Notes: generated from the letters alone by a model not told the origin. A stretch of DNA of 64,000 bases from Candidatus Lutibacillus vidarii (GCA_016717165.1 JADKGA010000002.1:1240001-1304000); one strand, 5' to 3'. Shown: positions 40,467 through 48,951, numbered from the stretch's first letter. Numbers and translations: made by a program.

Positions 40467-41063
40467 ATGCGGACATTACCGGGTGTGAGACATCCACCCA
40501 ATCCGCGCGTCCCCCCACCGACCTGCGACGGCCCGCCCACCGCGAGCGTCGAGGCACTCTTCCGCGACTATGCACCACGAGTCCGTGCCTACGCCCGCCG
40601 GCATACCAGCCCGGACGAGTGCGACGACGTCGTCCAGGAGACCTTCCTCATCGCGTGGCGCCGCCGCACCGAGCTCCCGGCCGACCCGCTCCCGTGGCTG
40701 CTGGTCGTTGCCCGGAACATTCTCTCCACCCGCCGCCGGTCCGGTCGCCGCGCCGACCAGCTCTGGCTCGCCGCCGCACGTGACCTTTGGCGTATGCCGG
40801 ACCACGCCAGCCCGGAGACCGCCGTGCTGGAACGGGAAAGGCATCTCGCCGCCCTAGCCGCCTGCACCCGACCCGAGCGCGAGGCACTCCTGCTCGTCGC
40901 CTGGGACGGACTCAGCGCAGCCGACGCCGCCGCCGTGGCCGGCTGCTCACCCCGAGCCTTCGCTGTGCGGCTCAGCCGCGCGAGGGCCAGGCTGTCCCGC
41001 GCCCTCGACGCCGGGCCCGCCGCGCCCACCCTCACCCCACGACTTGCCCAGGAGACCTCATGA
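40467..41063 (+). CDS. ECF-family RNA polymerase sigma factor
   Basis: A 198-residue sigma-70-like factor. Region 2 is VEALFRDYAPRVRAYARRHT, then CDDVVQETFLIAWRRR; region 4 is TRPEREALLLVAWDGLSAADAAAVAGCSPRAFAVRLSRARARL. The linker is short, as in ECF (group IV) factors. Its target promoters are unknown. The start is uncertain: ATG 40467 gives an N-terminal Pro-rich stretch of 25 residues that may not be translated. The stop overlaps the next gene by four bases, and that gene encodes a single-pass protein in the usual position of an anti-sigma factor. Confidence 0.88.
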   Translation: MRTLPGVRHPPNPRVPPPTCDGPPTASVEALFRDYAPRVRAYARRHTSPDECDDVVQETFLIAWRRRTELPADPLPWLLVVARNILSTRRRSGRRADQLWLAAARDLWRMPDHASPETAVLERERHLAALAACTRPEREALLLVAWDGLSAADAAAVAGCSPRAFAVRLSRARARLSRALDAGPAAPTLTPRLAQETS

Positions 41064-42127
41064 CCAGCGTCCGCGACCCCTTCGACGTCCTCACCACCCA
41101 CCGCCCCGACGAGCCGACGCTCCAGGCCGACTGGCCGTCGCCCAGGCGTGCCGAGCTGCTCGCCAGAGTGCTCGACGCAGCAACCACGCCGACCACGGCC
41201 AACGGGCCGACCAGGGCCTGGGCCGGCACCGGCGTCGGCGCCACGAAGCCGAGGGAGCCGAGCCTGTGGCGGCGCCCCCTCCCGCGCCTCGCGGCCGCGG
41301 TGGCGCTGGCCGCTGCGATCGGGGGCTACACCCTCATCAGCCCTGGGACCCCCCGGGTGGCCCCAGCCGCGGGGCTCGACACGCTCTCGGCCATCGCGCG
41401 CTCGGCCGCTGCGCAGCCGATCCCGGCCGGCCAGTTCGCCCATCTGCTCACCCAGAGCCACCAGAGCGGCCAGGCAACGAGCCTCGCCCCGACCGCCGAC
41501 CCCGACAAGGTGGGTGCCCTGCCCCAGGGTCGGGTGTCCCAGACCCGCGAGAGCTGGATCTCCGCGGACGGGATCATGTGGGTTCGCGACAGCTCGAGCG
41601 CTGGGCCGGCGGTGGAGCGATGGAAGTTCTGCCTCCCTCAGGGGGATATCGCCCAACCGAGCCCGGCGGCCATCGACCAGTGGCCGACCGACGCGGCCGG
41701 ACTCGAAGGGCTGCTGCGCAGTGAGGTCTCCGGGTCGACCTCCGAGGACGAGGCGGTCTTCGTCGCGATCGGTGACGTTTTGCGGCTCGGCTACACCCCA
41801 CCGGCCATCCGGGCGGCCGCGATCGAGGTCCTCGGCGGTCTGCCCCAGGTCACCACGGCCACGCGCACGGTCAACGGGGTCGCCCTCCTCGACGTCTCCT
41901 TCCGCGACGAGGCGGCGCGCCCCGGCGTGACCGCCACGCTCACCTTCGACTCGTCGACCAGCGAGCTGGTGGCCGAGTCCCAAACCGGGGGAGGGGCGGA
42001 CTACGCGGCCGAGTACTCCCAGCGGAGCCTCGTGCGGAGCGTCCCGGCCGAGGTCACCGCTGCGGCGGTGGACCAGTGCGACCGGTCGGACTCCAACGCG
42101 GCCACCGCCGTGCCCAGCAAGGGCTGA
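41060..42127 (+). CDS. CU044_5270-type membrane protein, putative anti-sigma partner
   Basis: A 355-residue protein with a cytosolic N-terminus of about 75 residues, one membrane helix (RLAAAVALAAAIGGYTLI) and an extracytoplasmic C-terminal domain of about 255 residues. It resembles the CU044_5270 family, found next to ECF sigma factor genes in actinobacteria. No zinc anti-sigma motif (HxxxCxxC) is visible. ATG 41060 overlaps the sigma stop (ATGA), so the two are made together. Inference: the outer domain senses a signal and the N-terminus controls the sigma factor. Confidence 0.75.
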   Translation: MTSVRDPFDVLTTHRPDEPTLQADWPSPRRAELLARVLDAATTPTTANGPTRAWAGTGVGATKPREPSLWRRPLPRLAAAVALAAAIGGYTLISPGTPRVAPAAGLDTLSAIARSAAAQPIPAGQFAHLLTQSHQSGQATSLAPTADPDKVGALPQGRVSQTRESWISADGIMWVRDSSSAGPAVERWKFCLPQGDIAQPSPAAIDQWPTDAAGLEGLLRSEVSGSTSEDEAVFVAIGDVLRLGYTPPAIRAAAIEVLGGLPQVTTATRTVNGVALLDVSFRDEAARPGVTATLTFDSSTSELVAESQTGGGADYAAEYSQRSLVRSVPAEVTAAAVDQCDRSDSNAATAVPSKG

Positions 42128-42187
42128 GAGGACGGAGCAACAGCTCAGAGGAGGGGCAGCGGCAGAGACGACGCAGCCGAGCCCCAA

Positions 42188-42235
42188 GCAGTGAATCTTG
42201 CGGCAATTGAGTCCTCGCGCCGCAAGATTCACTGC
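42188..42235 (+). promoter_or_regulatory. 17-bp perfect inverted repeat upstream of kamD
   Basis: GCAGTGAATCTTGCGGC (42188-42204) and GCCGCAAGATTCACTGC (42219-42235) are exact complements around a 14-base spacer. The hairpin ends 20 bp before the kamD GTG. It has no T-run, so it may be an operator or an RNA attenuator rather than a simple terminator of the sigma operon. It is AT-richer than its surroundings. Confidence 0.65.
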
Positions 42236-42255
42236 CTGACTGCTAGTCTGGTGAA

Positions 42256-43848
42256 GTGTCTGAACGTCGACTTCTGAACCTCAACGAGGACGTGGTCCGC
42301 AAGGCGCGGCGCTTGGCCGCCAAGGCCGGCGAACCGGTCGTCGCCATGACCAAGAGCCACACCACGGTCTCGGTCGAGCGCGCCACGCTGCGGCTGGCCG
42401 GTCTGTCCGGCGCCGACCACGAGAAGGTCCCGTGGGTCAACCACCTCGTCGACGCGGTCCGCGCGCAGGTGGGGCTCGAGCACGGAGTCACCACCCCCGT
42501 CTTCGACGCGCTGCTGCGCGACGAGGCCCCCGACCTGCTCACCCTGGCCCAGAAGGCGGCAAGCGGCTCGGTCCAGTTCCGCCTTCCCGGTAAGGACGAC
42601 CGCGCCGCCGCCAAACGCGCCGGTCGCCGCGAGGTCTCCCGCGGCATACGCAAGATCGACCGGCAGCGAGCCGTCCGCGACGAGCTCATCGCGCGGGTCG
42701 GCAATCCGCCGAAGACCCCGTGGATCTACCTCATCGTCGCGACCGGCGACATCTACGAGGACATCCCGCAGGCCCAGACTGCGGCCCGCGAGGGCGCCGA
42801 CGTCATCGCCGTCATCCGCTCGACCGGGCAGTCGCTGCTGGACTTCGTCCCCGAGGGGGCGACCCGGGAGGGCTTCGCCGGCACCTACGCCACCCAGGAG
42901 AACTTCCGGCTCATGCGGGCCGCCCTGGACGACGTCTCGGACGAGGTCGGCCGGTACGTCCGCCTCACGAACTACGCCAGTGGCCTGTGTATGCCGGAGA
43001 TCGCCGCCCTGGCCGGCATGGAGCGTCTCGACATGATGCTCAACGACTCGATGTACGGCATCCTCTTCCGCGATATCAACCCGATCCGCACCTTCGTCGA
43101 CCAACGGTTCAGCCGGCAGGTCCACGCCCGCGCCGGGATCATCATCAACACCGGCGAGGACAACTACCTCACCACCGCGGACGCGGTCGACGCCGCGCAC
43201 ACGGTCACGGTGAGCCAGCTGCTCAACGAGTACTTCGCCAAGGAGGCCGGGCTCAAGCCCTGGCAGATGGGCCTGGGGCACGCCTTCGAGGTCAACCCGG
43301 ACATCCCCGACTCGTTCCGCATCGAGCTGGCCCACGCGCTGCTGGCCCGCGAGCTCTTCCCCAAGGCCCCGCTGAAGTGGATGCCGCCGACCAAGCACAT
43401 GACCGGCGACGTCTTCCGCGGCTACCTGCTCGACGGCTTCTTCAACCTCGCTGGTGTCCTCACCGACCAGTCGATCCTTCTCGTCGGGATGATGACCGAG
43501 GCTGTGGTCACGCCCTTCCTCTCCGACCGCGACCTCGCCCTGCAGAACGTCCGGTACGTCATGAACGCGGCCGGCTCGCTGTCCGAGGACTTCAACCCGC
43601 CGAAGAACGGCTTCATCCAGACCCGGGCGAAGATGGTCCTCGGTGAGGCCGTCGACCTGCTCGAGTCGATCGTCTATGACCGCGACGAACAGGGCCTGCC
43701 GCCGCTGCTCACCGCGATCGCGGACGGCACCTTCGGGCTGATGAAGCGCCCCGCCACCGCCGGCAAGGGACTCGACGGGGTGGTCACCCGCGCCGACGAC
43801 TACGACAACCCGGCGATCACGTTGCTCGAGACGGGAGCCGACCGATGA
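42256..43848 (+). CDS. kamD: Lysine 5,6-aminomutase alpha subunit
   Basis: The large subunit of the B12- and PLP-dependent mutase that moves the terminal amino group of beta-lysine, giving 3,5-diaminohexanoate. The 530-residue TIM-barrel protein begins RLLNLNEDVVRKARRLAAKA and shows YLIVATGDIYEDIPQAQTAA, SVQFRLPGKDD, IIINTGEDNYLTTADAVDAA and FNPPKNGFIQTRAKMVLGEA, all characteristic. The start is GTG 42256. It overlaps kamE by four bases. A 17-bp inverted repeat lies directly upstream. The cobalamin-binding part is on KamE. Confidence 0.95.
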   Translation: MSERRLLNLNEDVVRKARRLAAKAGEPVVAMTKSHTTVSVERATLRLAGLSGADHEKVPWVNHLVDAVRAQVGLEHGVTTPVFDALLRDEAPDLLTLAQKAASGSVQFRLPGKDDRAAAKRAGRREVSRGIRKIDRQRAVRDELIARVGNPPKTPWIYLIVATGDIYEDIPQAQTAAREGADVIAVIRSTGQSLLDFVPEGATREGFAGTYATQENFRLMRAALDDVSDEVGRYVRLTNYASGLCMPEIAALAGMERLDMMLNDSMYGILFRDINPIRTFVDQRFSRQVHARAGIIINTGEDNYLTTADAVDAAHTVTVSQLLNEYFAKEAGLKPWQMGLGHAFEVNPDIPDSFRIELAHALLARELFPKAPLKWMPPTKHMTGDVFRGYLLDGFFNLAGVLTDQSILLVGMMTEAVVTPFLSDRDLALQNVRYVMNAAGSLSEDFNPPKNGFIQTRAKMVLGEAVDLLESIVYDRDEQGLPPLLTAIADGTFGLMKRPATAGKGLDGVVTRADDYDNPAITLLETGADR

Positions 43849-44681
43849 TGAGCAGCGTCAAGCAGAAGTACGAACGCCGCATGGAGCCCGTGGTCGTCGG
43901 CGACCCGAGCGCCGCCGGGACGAGCAAGATGGTCCGTGCCTATGGCGACACCACCGGCGACGGGATGGTGCAGCTCTCGTTCACCCTGCCGCTGCCGCAC
44001 GACAAGCGCGCCGAGGGCGCCGCGCTCCAGCTCGCCAAGAAGATGGGCATGGAGCCGGCCATGCTCGTCCACGCCAAGGCGATGGGCTCCGGGTTCACCT
44101 TCTTCGTCGTGTATGGCGCCGTGTCCCATGTCGTCGACCTGCGACAGGTCAAGGTCGTCGAGCGGGAGTTCCCGCTGCTCAGCTCCAAGGAGGTCAACAC
44201 CGGGATCCGGGACACGCTCAAGCGCCGGCTCGTCGTCGTGGGGGCCTGCATCGGCACCGATGCGCACACCGTCGGCATCGACGCGATCCTCAACATCAAG
44301 GGCTTCGCGGGGGAGAAGGGCCTGGAGTACTACTCCGAGATCAAGGTCGTCAACCTCGGCGCCCAGGTCCTCGTGCCCGAACTCGTCGCTCGCGCCCAGG
44401 CCGAGCAGGCCGACGCGGTCCTGGTCAGCCAGGTCGTCACCCAGAAGGACGCCCACCTGCACAATGTCACCCAGATGTCGGCGGCCTTCCGGGAGGCCTA
44501 CCCGGCCGGACGGGTGCCGCTGCTCGTCATCGGCGGTCCCCGCTTCGAGGATGACGCGGCCGAGCGCCTCGGGGTCGACCGGATCTTCGGGCGGGGCACC
44601 ACCCCGAGCGAGGTCGCCAGCTATCTCGTCCACGCGGTGCAGACCAAGGGTGCCCGCAAGCGCCCGGCCAAGAAGGGATGA
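43845..44681 (+). CDS. kamE: Lysine 5,6-aminomutase beta subunit, cobalamin-binding
   Basis: The 278-residue small subunit of the mutase. It carries the base-off cobalamin motif DxHxxG as DAHTVG, in GACIGTDAHTVGIDAILNIK. The N-terminal domain (VQLSFTLPLPHDKRAEGAAL) supports dimer contacts and the PLP-binding lysine. The last part, SQVVTQKDAHLHNVTQMSAA, and GGPRFEDDAAERLGVDRIFG complete the Rossmann-like B12 domain. It overlaps kamD and kal by four bases each, so the three are one operon. Confidence 0.95.
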   Translation: MMSSVKQKYERRMEPVVVGDPSAAGTSKMVRAYGDTTGDGMVQLSFTLPLPHDKRAEGAALQLAKKMGMEPAMLVHAKAMGSGFTFFVVYGAVSHVVDLRQVKVVEREFPLLSSKEVNTGIRDTLKRRLVVVGACIGTDAHTVGIDAILNIKGFAGEKGLEYYSEIKVVNLGAQVLVPELVARAQAEQADAVLVSQVVTQKDAHLHNVTQMSAAFREAYPAGRVPLLVIGGPRFEDDAAERLGVDRIFGRGTTPSEVASYLVHAVQTKGARKRPAKKG

Positions 44682-45076
44682 CGATGTCGACGACCAGCTC
44701 GGCCACCGTCGGGATGACGGTGACGCACCGGCGCTATGTGCCGTACAGCCACGCCCATTACGCAGGCAACCTCGTCGACGGCGCGTACTCCCTGGCCGCC
44801 TTCGGCGATGTCGCGACCGAGATGTGCATCAGGACCGATGGCGACGAGGGCCTCTTCGCGTCATACAGCGACGTGCAGTTCCGCGCGCCGGTGCGCGCGG
44901 GAGATGTCATCGAGATCTCCGCGACGCTGGTCCGGGTCGGCCGGCGCAGCCGCGAGATGGACTTCGAGGTGCGGGTCGTCGGCCGGGGCAGGCCAGATCG
45001 CGGTGCCTCGGCGGCGGAAGTCCTCGATCCGCCGGTTGTCGCCACCTCGGCGCGCGGCGTCGTCGTCGTTCCTTAG
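44678..45076 (+). CDS. kal: 3-aminobutyryl-CoA ammonia-lyase (hotdog fold)
   Basis: A 132-residue hotdog-fold protein that removes ammonia from 3-aminobutyryl-CoA to give crotonyl-CoA. Motifs include YVPYSHAHYAGNLVDGAYSL, VQFRAPVRAGDVIEI and a C-terminal SAAEVLDPPVVATSARG, as in known Kal sequences. It closes the cluster. The preceding enzyme of the route, Kce (3-keto-5-aminohexanoate cleavage), is not in the window and must be elsewhere or replaced. ATG 44678 overlaps kamE by four bases. Confidence 0.88.
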   Translation: MTMSTTSSATVGMTVTHRRYVPYSHAHYAGNLVDGAYSLAAFGDVATEMCIRTDGDEGLFASYSDVQFRAPVRAGDVIEISATLVRVGRRSREMDFEVRVVGRGRPDRGASAAEVLDPPVVATSARGVVVVP

Positions 45077-45083
45077 CACGTCA

Positions 45084-45135
45084 TGTCCCTCGCGCAGGGG
45101 ACAACGATCGGCGTGTCGCGCAACGACACGCCGAT
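45084..45135 (+). terminator. Two hairpins after kal, probable terminator
   Basis: TGTCCC (45084-45089) pairs with GGGACA (45098-45103). Then ATCGGCGTGTCG (45107-45118) pairs perfectly over 12 bases with CGACACGCCGAT (45124-45135), with a five-base loop. There is no clear T-run, as is common in high-GC actinobacteria. Confidence 0.6.
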
Positions 45136-45221
45136 GGGTCTCGAATTCGTCGCAACTTGACGAAATCCCGGACCCGCGCGCTGACCAGCACTGATGCGCA
45201 TTTCTGCAGGTCAGAGGCGGA

Positions 45222-45410
45222 TTGACGGGTGGCGGTCACGGGGTATGTTAGGCGAGGTCGACCCGTCCGGGGAGGTACCCGCAGCAGCGGTCCAGGGTGA
45301 GTCGGCACATGATTTGACCGGCTCGCCGCTGTCCCCACGGCAGCCGGGGGCCGGGTCAGACTGGCTCAACGAAGGAGAACGCAGGGCTCACGGCGCCCAG
45401 TAGAAAACAG
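45222..45410 (+). promoter_or_regulatory. Promoter and long structured leader upstream of lnt
   Basis: This lies in the 409-bp gap between kal and lnt. TTGACG (45222-45227) and TATGTT (45244-45249), 16 bases apart, make the clearest sigma-70-like promoter in the window. The next 150 bases are highly structured and include GGCGAGGTCGACC at the start and GGCTCAACGAAGGAG near 45362-45376. Those two ends recall the M-box (Mg2+ riboswitch) boxes GTTAGGTGAGG and GCTCAACGA, but the central core motifs are not convincing, and the TATGTT box would leave GTTAG untranscribed. It could be a leader or a separate small RNA. No gene is seen here. Confidence 0.35.
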
Positions 45411-45485
45411 TCGTGGCGCGGCACCCGGCCGCACCTCGACTGGTCCCAACGGCGCCGTGGGTCCTGCGTTCGTCTGTGCAGGGTT

Positions 45486-47063
45486 ATGGCCTACGGTGCA
45501 GGGGTGCAGCGTCTCGTCCTCGCCGTGCTCGGCGGTCTCGCGGTGGCGCTGGCGTTCCCGACGACGAGTCTGTGGGGCCTGGCACCGGTCGGCCTGGCCT
45601 TGATCGGCCTGGCCACCTGCGGCGCCGGCTGGGCCCACGGAGGGACCCTCGGGTATGTCGCCGGGCTCGCGGTCTTCCTTCCGACACTGAGCTGGGCGGG
45701 CATCTATGTCGGGACCCTGCCGTGGCTCGCGCTCAGCGGTCTGCAGGCGGTGGCCGTCGCCGGGGTCGGTGCCCTGCATGGCGGTCTGACCGGTGCGCGG
45801 CCTGGTGTCGCGAGGGTGCGCCCGGTCGTCCTCGCTGTGTCCTGGGTGGTCGCCGAGTCGCTGCGCGGCCGGCTCCCGTACGGCGGCTTCCCGTGGGTGC
45901 TTCTCGGCACCAGCCAGGCCGACTCGCCCTTCGGCCGGCTCGCACCGGTCGCCGGGACGGCCGGCATCGGCTTCGCGGTCGCCGTGTGCGGTGGCCTGCT
46001 GGGGTATGCCGTCCAGGCCCGCGGTCGGGGCCGCACGAGCTTGGCCGCGCTGGTCACTGCCGCCGCGGCGCTCTTCGCCGGCCTGGTGGTGCCGCTGCCT
46101 GTCGACGGGCCCATGGTCTCCGTCCTCGGGGTTCAAGGGAACGTCCCGCGCCCCGGCCTGGACTTCAACGCGGAGCGACGCGCCGTCCTGGACAACCACG
46201 TCCGGGCGACGATGGCGGCGGCCGACGAGGTGGCCGCCGGAACCCGGGCCCACCCCGACCTCGTCGTCTGGCCGGAGAACTCCTCCGACATCGACCCCAC
46301 CCGCAACCCGGATGCCGATGCGGCGATCCGTCAGTCCGTCGACCGGATCGGCGCGCCGGTCATCGTCGGGACCCTCACCGACGACGGGACGGTGCTCCAC
46401 AATGTGTCGTTCACCTATGCCCCCGGCGAGGGCGTCGTCGCCCAGTACGTCAAGCAGCACCCGGTCCCGTTCGCCGAGTACATCCCGGACCGGGCCTTCT
46501 GGCGCCGGCTGAGCTCGGCAGTCGACCTGCTCCCACGGGACTACAGCCCCGGGGAGGGTCGAGGCATCGTCACCGCCACGACCGCGTCGGGGGCCACGGT
46601 CCGCGCGGGCCTGTCGATCTGCTTCGAGGTCGCCTACGCCGACCTGGTCCGCGATGTCGTCACCCACGGTGCGAACCTTCTCGTCGTCCAGACGAACAAC
46701 GCCACCTTCGGGTACACCGCCGAGTCGGAGCAACAGCTGGCCGTGAGCCGGATCCGCGCCATGGAGTTCGGTCGGTCGGTCGTCCATGTCTCCACGGTCG
46801 GTGTCAGCGCCTTGGTCACCCCGGACGGAACACCACACCTCACCACGTCGTTGTTCACCACGGCGCTGCTGTCCGGTGTGCTCCCGCTGCGTGACGACCT
46901 CACGCTCGCGGCGCGGCTGGGACAGTGGCCCGAGCTCCTCGCAGCCGCGCTGCTCCTCGGGCTCGCCGCCGCGCATACGGCGGGGTGGCGAGGGGGACTG
47001 CGCCGCAGCGGTGGGCAGCGTCATACCGGCAGCAAGGAAGGCAGTCATGCAGACGACCGATGA
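45486..47063 (+). CDS. lnt: Apolipoprotein N-acyltransferase
   Basis: Adds the third acyl chain to lipoproteins in the membrane. The 525-residue protein has about six N-terminal helices, then a nitrilase-type domain. The catalytic triad is visible as Glu in [12 protein letters not shown], Lys in [15 protein letters not shown] and Cys in [14 protein letters not shown], and one C-terminal helix follows. ATG 45486 is listed; GTG 45504, preceded six bases away by TACGGT (45492-45497), would be a leaderless start and is equally plausible. It overlaps ppm1 by 17 bases. In Mycobacterium tuberculosis the two are fused in one protein. Confidence 0.92.
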   Translation: MAYGAGVQRLVLAVLGGLAVALAFPTTSLWGLAPVGLALIGLATCGAGWAHGGTLGYVAGLAVFLPTLSWAGIYVGTLPWLALSGLQAVAVAGVGALHGGLTGARPGVARVRPVVLAVSWVVAESLRGRLPYGGFPWVLLGTSQADSPFGRLAPVAGTAGIGFAVAVCGGLLGYAVQARGRGRTSLAALVTAAAALFAGLVVPLPVDGPMVSVLGVQGNVPRPGLDFNAERRAVLDNHVRATMAAADEVAAGTRAHPDLVVWPENSSDIDPTRNPDADAAIRQSVDRIGAPVIVGTLTDDGTVLHNVSFTYAPGEGVVAQYVKQHPVPFAEYIPDRAFWRRLSSAVDLLPRDYSPGEGRGIVTATTASGATVRAGLSICFEVAYADLVRDVVTHGANLLVVQTNNATFGYTAESEQQLAVSRIRAMEFGRSVVHVSTVGVSALVTPDGTPHLTTSLFTTALLSGVLPLRDDLTLAARLGQWPELLAAALLLGLAAAHTAGWRGGLRRSGGQRHTGSKEGSHADDR

Positions 47064-47867
47064 CCGACTCACCCGGGTCGTCGTCCTCATCCCGACGTAC
47101 AACGAGCGGGAGAACCTGCCCCAGATCGTTGCCCGGGTGCGCGCTGCGACCCCGCACGTCGACATCCTCATCCTCGAGGACAACTCCCCGGACGGCACCG
47201 GTGAGGTGGCCGACGCGCTGGCGGCCGCCGACCCTGCGGTGCACGTCATGCACCGGCCCGGAAAGGCCGGGCTGGGGGCCGCCTATCTCGCCGGCTTCCA
47301 GTGGGCGCTCGACCAGGGGTATGACGCGGCCGTCGAGATGGACGCGGACGGCTCGCACCAGCCCGAGCAGCTGCCGAGGCTGCTCGAGGCGGGACGCTTC
47401 GCCGATGTCGTCATCGGGTCGCGGTGGACCGCCGGCGGCTCGGTCGTCAACTGGCCGGCACACCGCAAGGTACTCAGCCGCGGCGGCAACCTCTATGTCA
47501 ACGCGATGCTGGGCATCTCGGTCGGGGACGCCACGGCGGGGTACCGGCTCTACCGGCGCTCGGCCCTCGAGGCGATCGACCTCGCCGGGGTGTCCAGCGC
47601 GGGCTACTGCTTCCAGGTCGACATGACATGGCGGGCGGTCCAGGCCGGGCTGCGGATCGTCGAGGTGCCGATCCAGTTCGTCGAGCGCGTCGTCGGCGAC
47701 TCCAAGATGAGCCAGGCGATCGTGGCAGAGGCGCTGCGCAATGTCACCGTCTGGGGGTCCAGAAAAGGGCCGCCCAGGTGGGCCGTGCGGCTCGGTCGGC
47801 GCGGGAGCGCACTGGGGGCCTGGGTGCTGGCGCGGCGGCGCGGGAGGGCCGATGGCACCGGCTGTGA
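47047..47867 (+). CDS. ppm1: Polyprenol-phosphate mannosyltransferase, with an apparent frameshift near the 3' end
   Basis: A GT2 glycosyltransferase that transfers mannose from GDP-mannose to polyprenyl phosphate for lipoglycans and protein mannosylation. [40 protein letters not shown] and [20 protein letters not shown] (the DxD region) are intact, as is [19 protein letters not shown]. There the frame breaks. As written it runs on in an Arg/Pro-rich nonsense tail to 48336 inside fxsA. If one G is added to the G-run 47753-47757, it continues [20 protein letters not shown] and stops at 47867, overlapping fxsA by 16 bases as expected. This is a sequencing error or a real 1-bp deletion. Confidence 0.85.
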
Positions 47868-48367
47868 CCCAGGTGCGGCGACGGCGGCCGTGGGGGCGGT
47901 TGCTTGCGCTGGCCCTGCTCGTCGTGCCGATCGCCGAGATCGCCGTCATCATCGCGGTCGGCAAGGTCATCGGGGGCTGGCCGACCCTGCTGCTCCTCCT
48001 GGTCGAGTCCGCCTTCGGGGCCTGGCTGGTCCGCCGCGAGGGCGGCCGGGCCTGGCGGGCGCTGTCGGAGGCACTGAGCTCGGGGAAGATGCCCGCTCGC
48101 CCGCTCGCCGATGCTGCATTGGTCCTCGTCGGAGGGACGCTGCTGCTCACCCCCGGCTTCCTCACCGACATCGTCGGCTTCTTCTTCGTCCTGCCGCACA
48201 CCCGTCCATTGGCCCGTACATTGCTCGAGGCGGCCGTCTCCCGGCGGCTGCTCGGGAGCGCGACCGTGGTCCGCGGCGCGTGGGGGAGCGGGGCCCCCGG
48301 ACCTGCTACGCACCCGCCGCGGGCGTCGAGCGGTGAGGTCATCGAGGGCGAGATCATCGAGGACTGA
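47852..48367 (+). CDS. fxsA: FxsA family membrane protein
   Basis: A 171-residue FxsA protein with about three helices: [20 protein letters not shown], the stretch starting [20 protein letters not shown], and [22 protein letters not shown] basic region and a variable tail ending [10 protein letters not shown] follow. FxsA was first known for suppressing phage F exclusion of T7 in E. coli; its normal function is unclear. The frame opens earlier, but ATG 47852 fits the family start. It ends just before a long perfect hairpin terminator. Confidence 0.9.
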   Translation: MAPAVTQVRRRRPWGRLLALALLVVPIAEIAVIIAVGKVIGGWPTLLLLLVESAFGAWLVRREGGRAWRALSEALSSGKMPARPLADAALVLVGGTLLLTPGFLTDIVGFFFVLPHTRPLARTLLEAAVSRRLLGSATVVRGAWGSGAPGPATHPPRASSGEVIEGEIIED

Positions 48368-48386
48368 GCGTGGCCTGGGTGCCACG

Positions 48387-48437
48387 CACACGCGACGAGG
48401 GCTGGGCCATCAGGTGGCCCAGCCCTCGTCGCGTGTG
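48387..48437. terminator. Bidirectional terminator, 23-bp hairpin
   Basis: A perfect inverted repeat: 48387-48409 pairs with 48415-48437 around the loop TCAGG. It lies between convergent fxsA and rbpA and would terminate transcription from both sides. Confidence 0.9.
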
Positions 48438-48447
48438 TCTCGCGCGG

Positions 48448-48804
48448 TCAGGCGCTGCGCGCCTCGGGGCGTTCGCCGCGAGAGGCCCGAAGCAAGGTCA
48501 GGCGCTCCTCGAGGAGCTCCTCCAGCTCAGGGATGGACCGGCGCTCCAGGAGCATGTCCCAGTGCGTGCGGGCGGGCTTGCTCGCCTTCAGCTCCGGGTC
48601 GGGCCCGTCGAGCAGCCGGGCGTCGTCGCCGCAGCGGCACTCCCAGGTGGACGGGATGTCGGCTTCGACGCTGAACGGCAGGTCGAAGCGGTGCCCCTTG
48701 GGGCAGATGTAGGTCGTGATCTGGCGCTCGCTCGGGACGACGTTCTCATCCGACTCCATGCTCAACGCACCGAGACGGGTCCCCCGTAGAGTCCGGTCGG
48801 CCAT
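48448..48804 (-). CDS. rbpA: RbpA, RNA polymerase-binding protein
   Basis: A 118-residue actinobacterial transcription factor that binds sigma and the RNA polymerase core and stabilises the open complex. It opens MADRTLRGTRLGALSMES and ends with the sigma-interacting HWDMLLERRSIPELEELLEE. Cys34, His38, Cys56 and Cys58 form a zinc site, as in Streptomyces RbpA and unlike the mycobacterial form. The start ATG 48804 follows AGGAGG. Upstream lie a SigR-type promoter (48864-48889) and a CRP-type palindrome (48893-48908), so it may be induced by thiol stress. Confidence 0.95.
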   Translation of the reverse strand: MADRTLRGTRLGALSMESDENVVPSERQITTYICPKGHRFDLPFSVEADIPSTWECRCGDDARLLDGPDPELKASKPARTHWDMLLERRSIPELEELLEERLTLLRASRGERPEARSA

Positions 48805-48863
48805 GCGGTTTCCTCCTGGTCTGAGCGCGCCGCAGGTGCGGCCACGTACAACTCAGACGGTTC

Positions 48864-48889
48864 AACGTCCAGACCCGTTGCACTGTTCC
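48864..48889 (-). promoter_or_regulatory. SigR/SigH-type promoter for rbpA
   Basis: On the minus strand GGAAC (48889-48885) and GTT (48866-48864) are separated by 18 bases. This is the GGAAT-N18/19-GTT pattern of SigR/SigH thiol-stress promoters. rbpA is a SigR target in Streptomyces, which supports the call. The distance to the rbpA ATG is about 60 bases. Confidence 0.65.
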
Positions 48890-48892
48890 TTG

Positions 48893-48908
48893 TGTGACGT
48901 GGGTCACA
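48893..48908. promoter_or_regulatory. CRP/GlxR-type palindrome
   Basis: TGTGA-CGTGGG-TCACA matches the cAMP-receptor consensus TGTGA-N6-TCACA exactly. It lies four bases upstream of the GGAAC box of the rbpA promoter, a position suited to regulating rbpA. Confidence 0.55.
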
Positions 48909-48951
48909 GTTGGTCGTTGAGCCCCTCCCGCGGCTGGGGGAGTGGGGCATC

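Noticed and set aside
39248..40783. Long open frames on both strands across the repeat array
   Set aside because: They consist of the repeat units translated in different frames, with no ribosome site and no family features. They run into the sigma factor gene.
42128..42255. Cobalamin riboswitch before the B12-dependent kamDE
   Set aside because: The gap is only 128 bp, and no B12-box-like or GCCACTG-type sequence was found.
45222..45410. Confident M-box magnesium riboswitch upstream of lnt
   Set aside because: Only the end boxes are similar; the conserved core is missing and the downstream genes have no magnesium link. Kept as an unassigned leader at low confidence.
47047..48336. A 430-residue Ppm1 with a long C-terminal extension
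   Set aside because: The extra residues come from reading fxsA out of frame. A single-base shift restores the normal ending.
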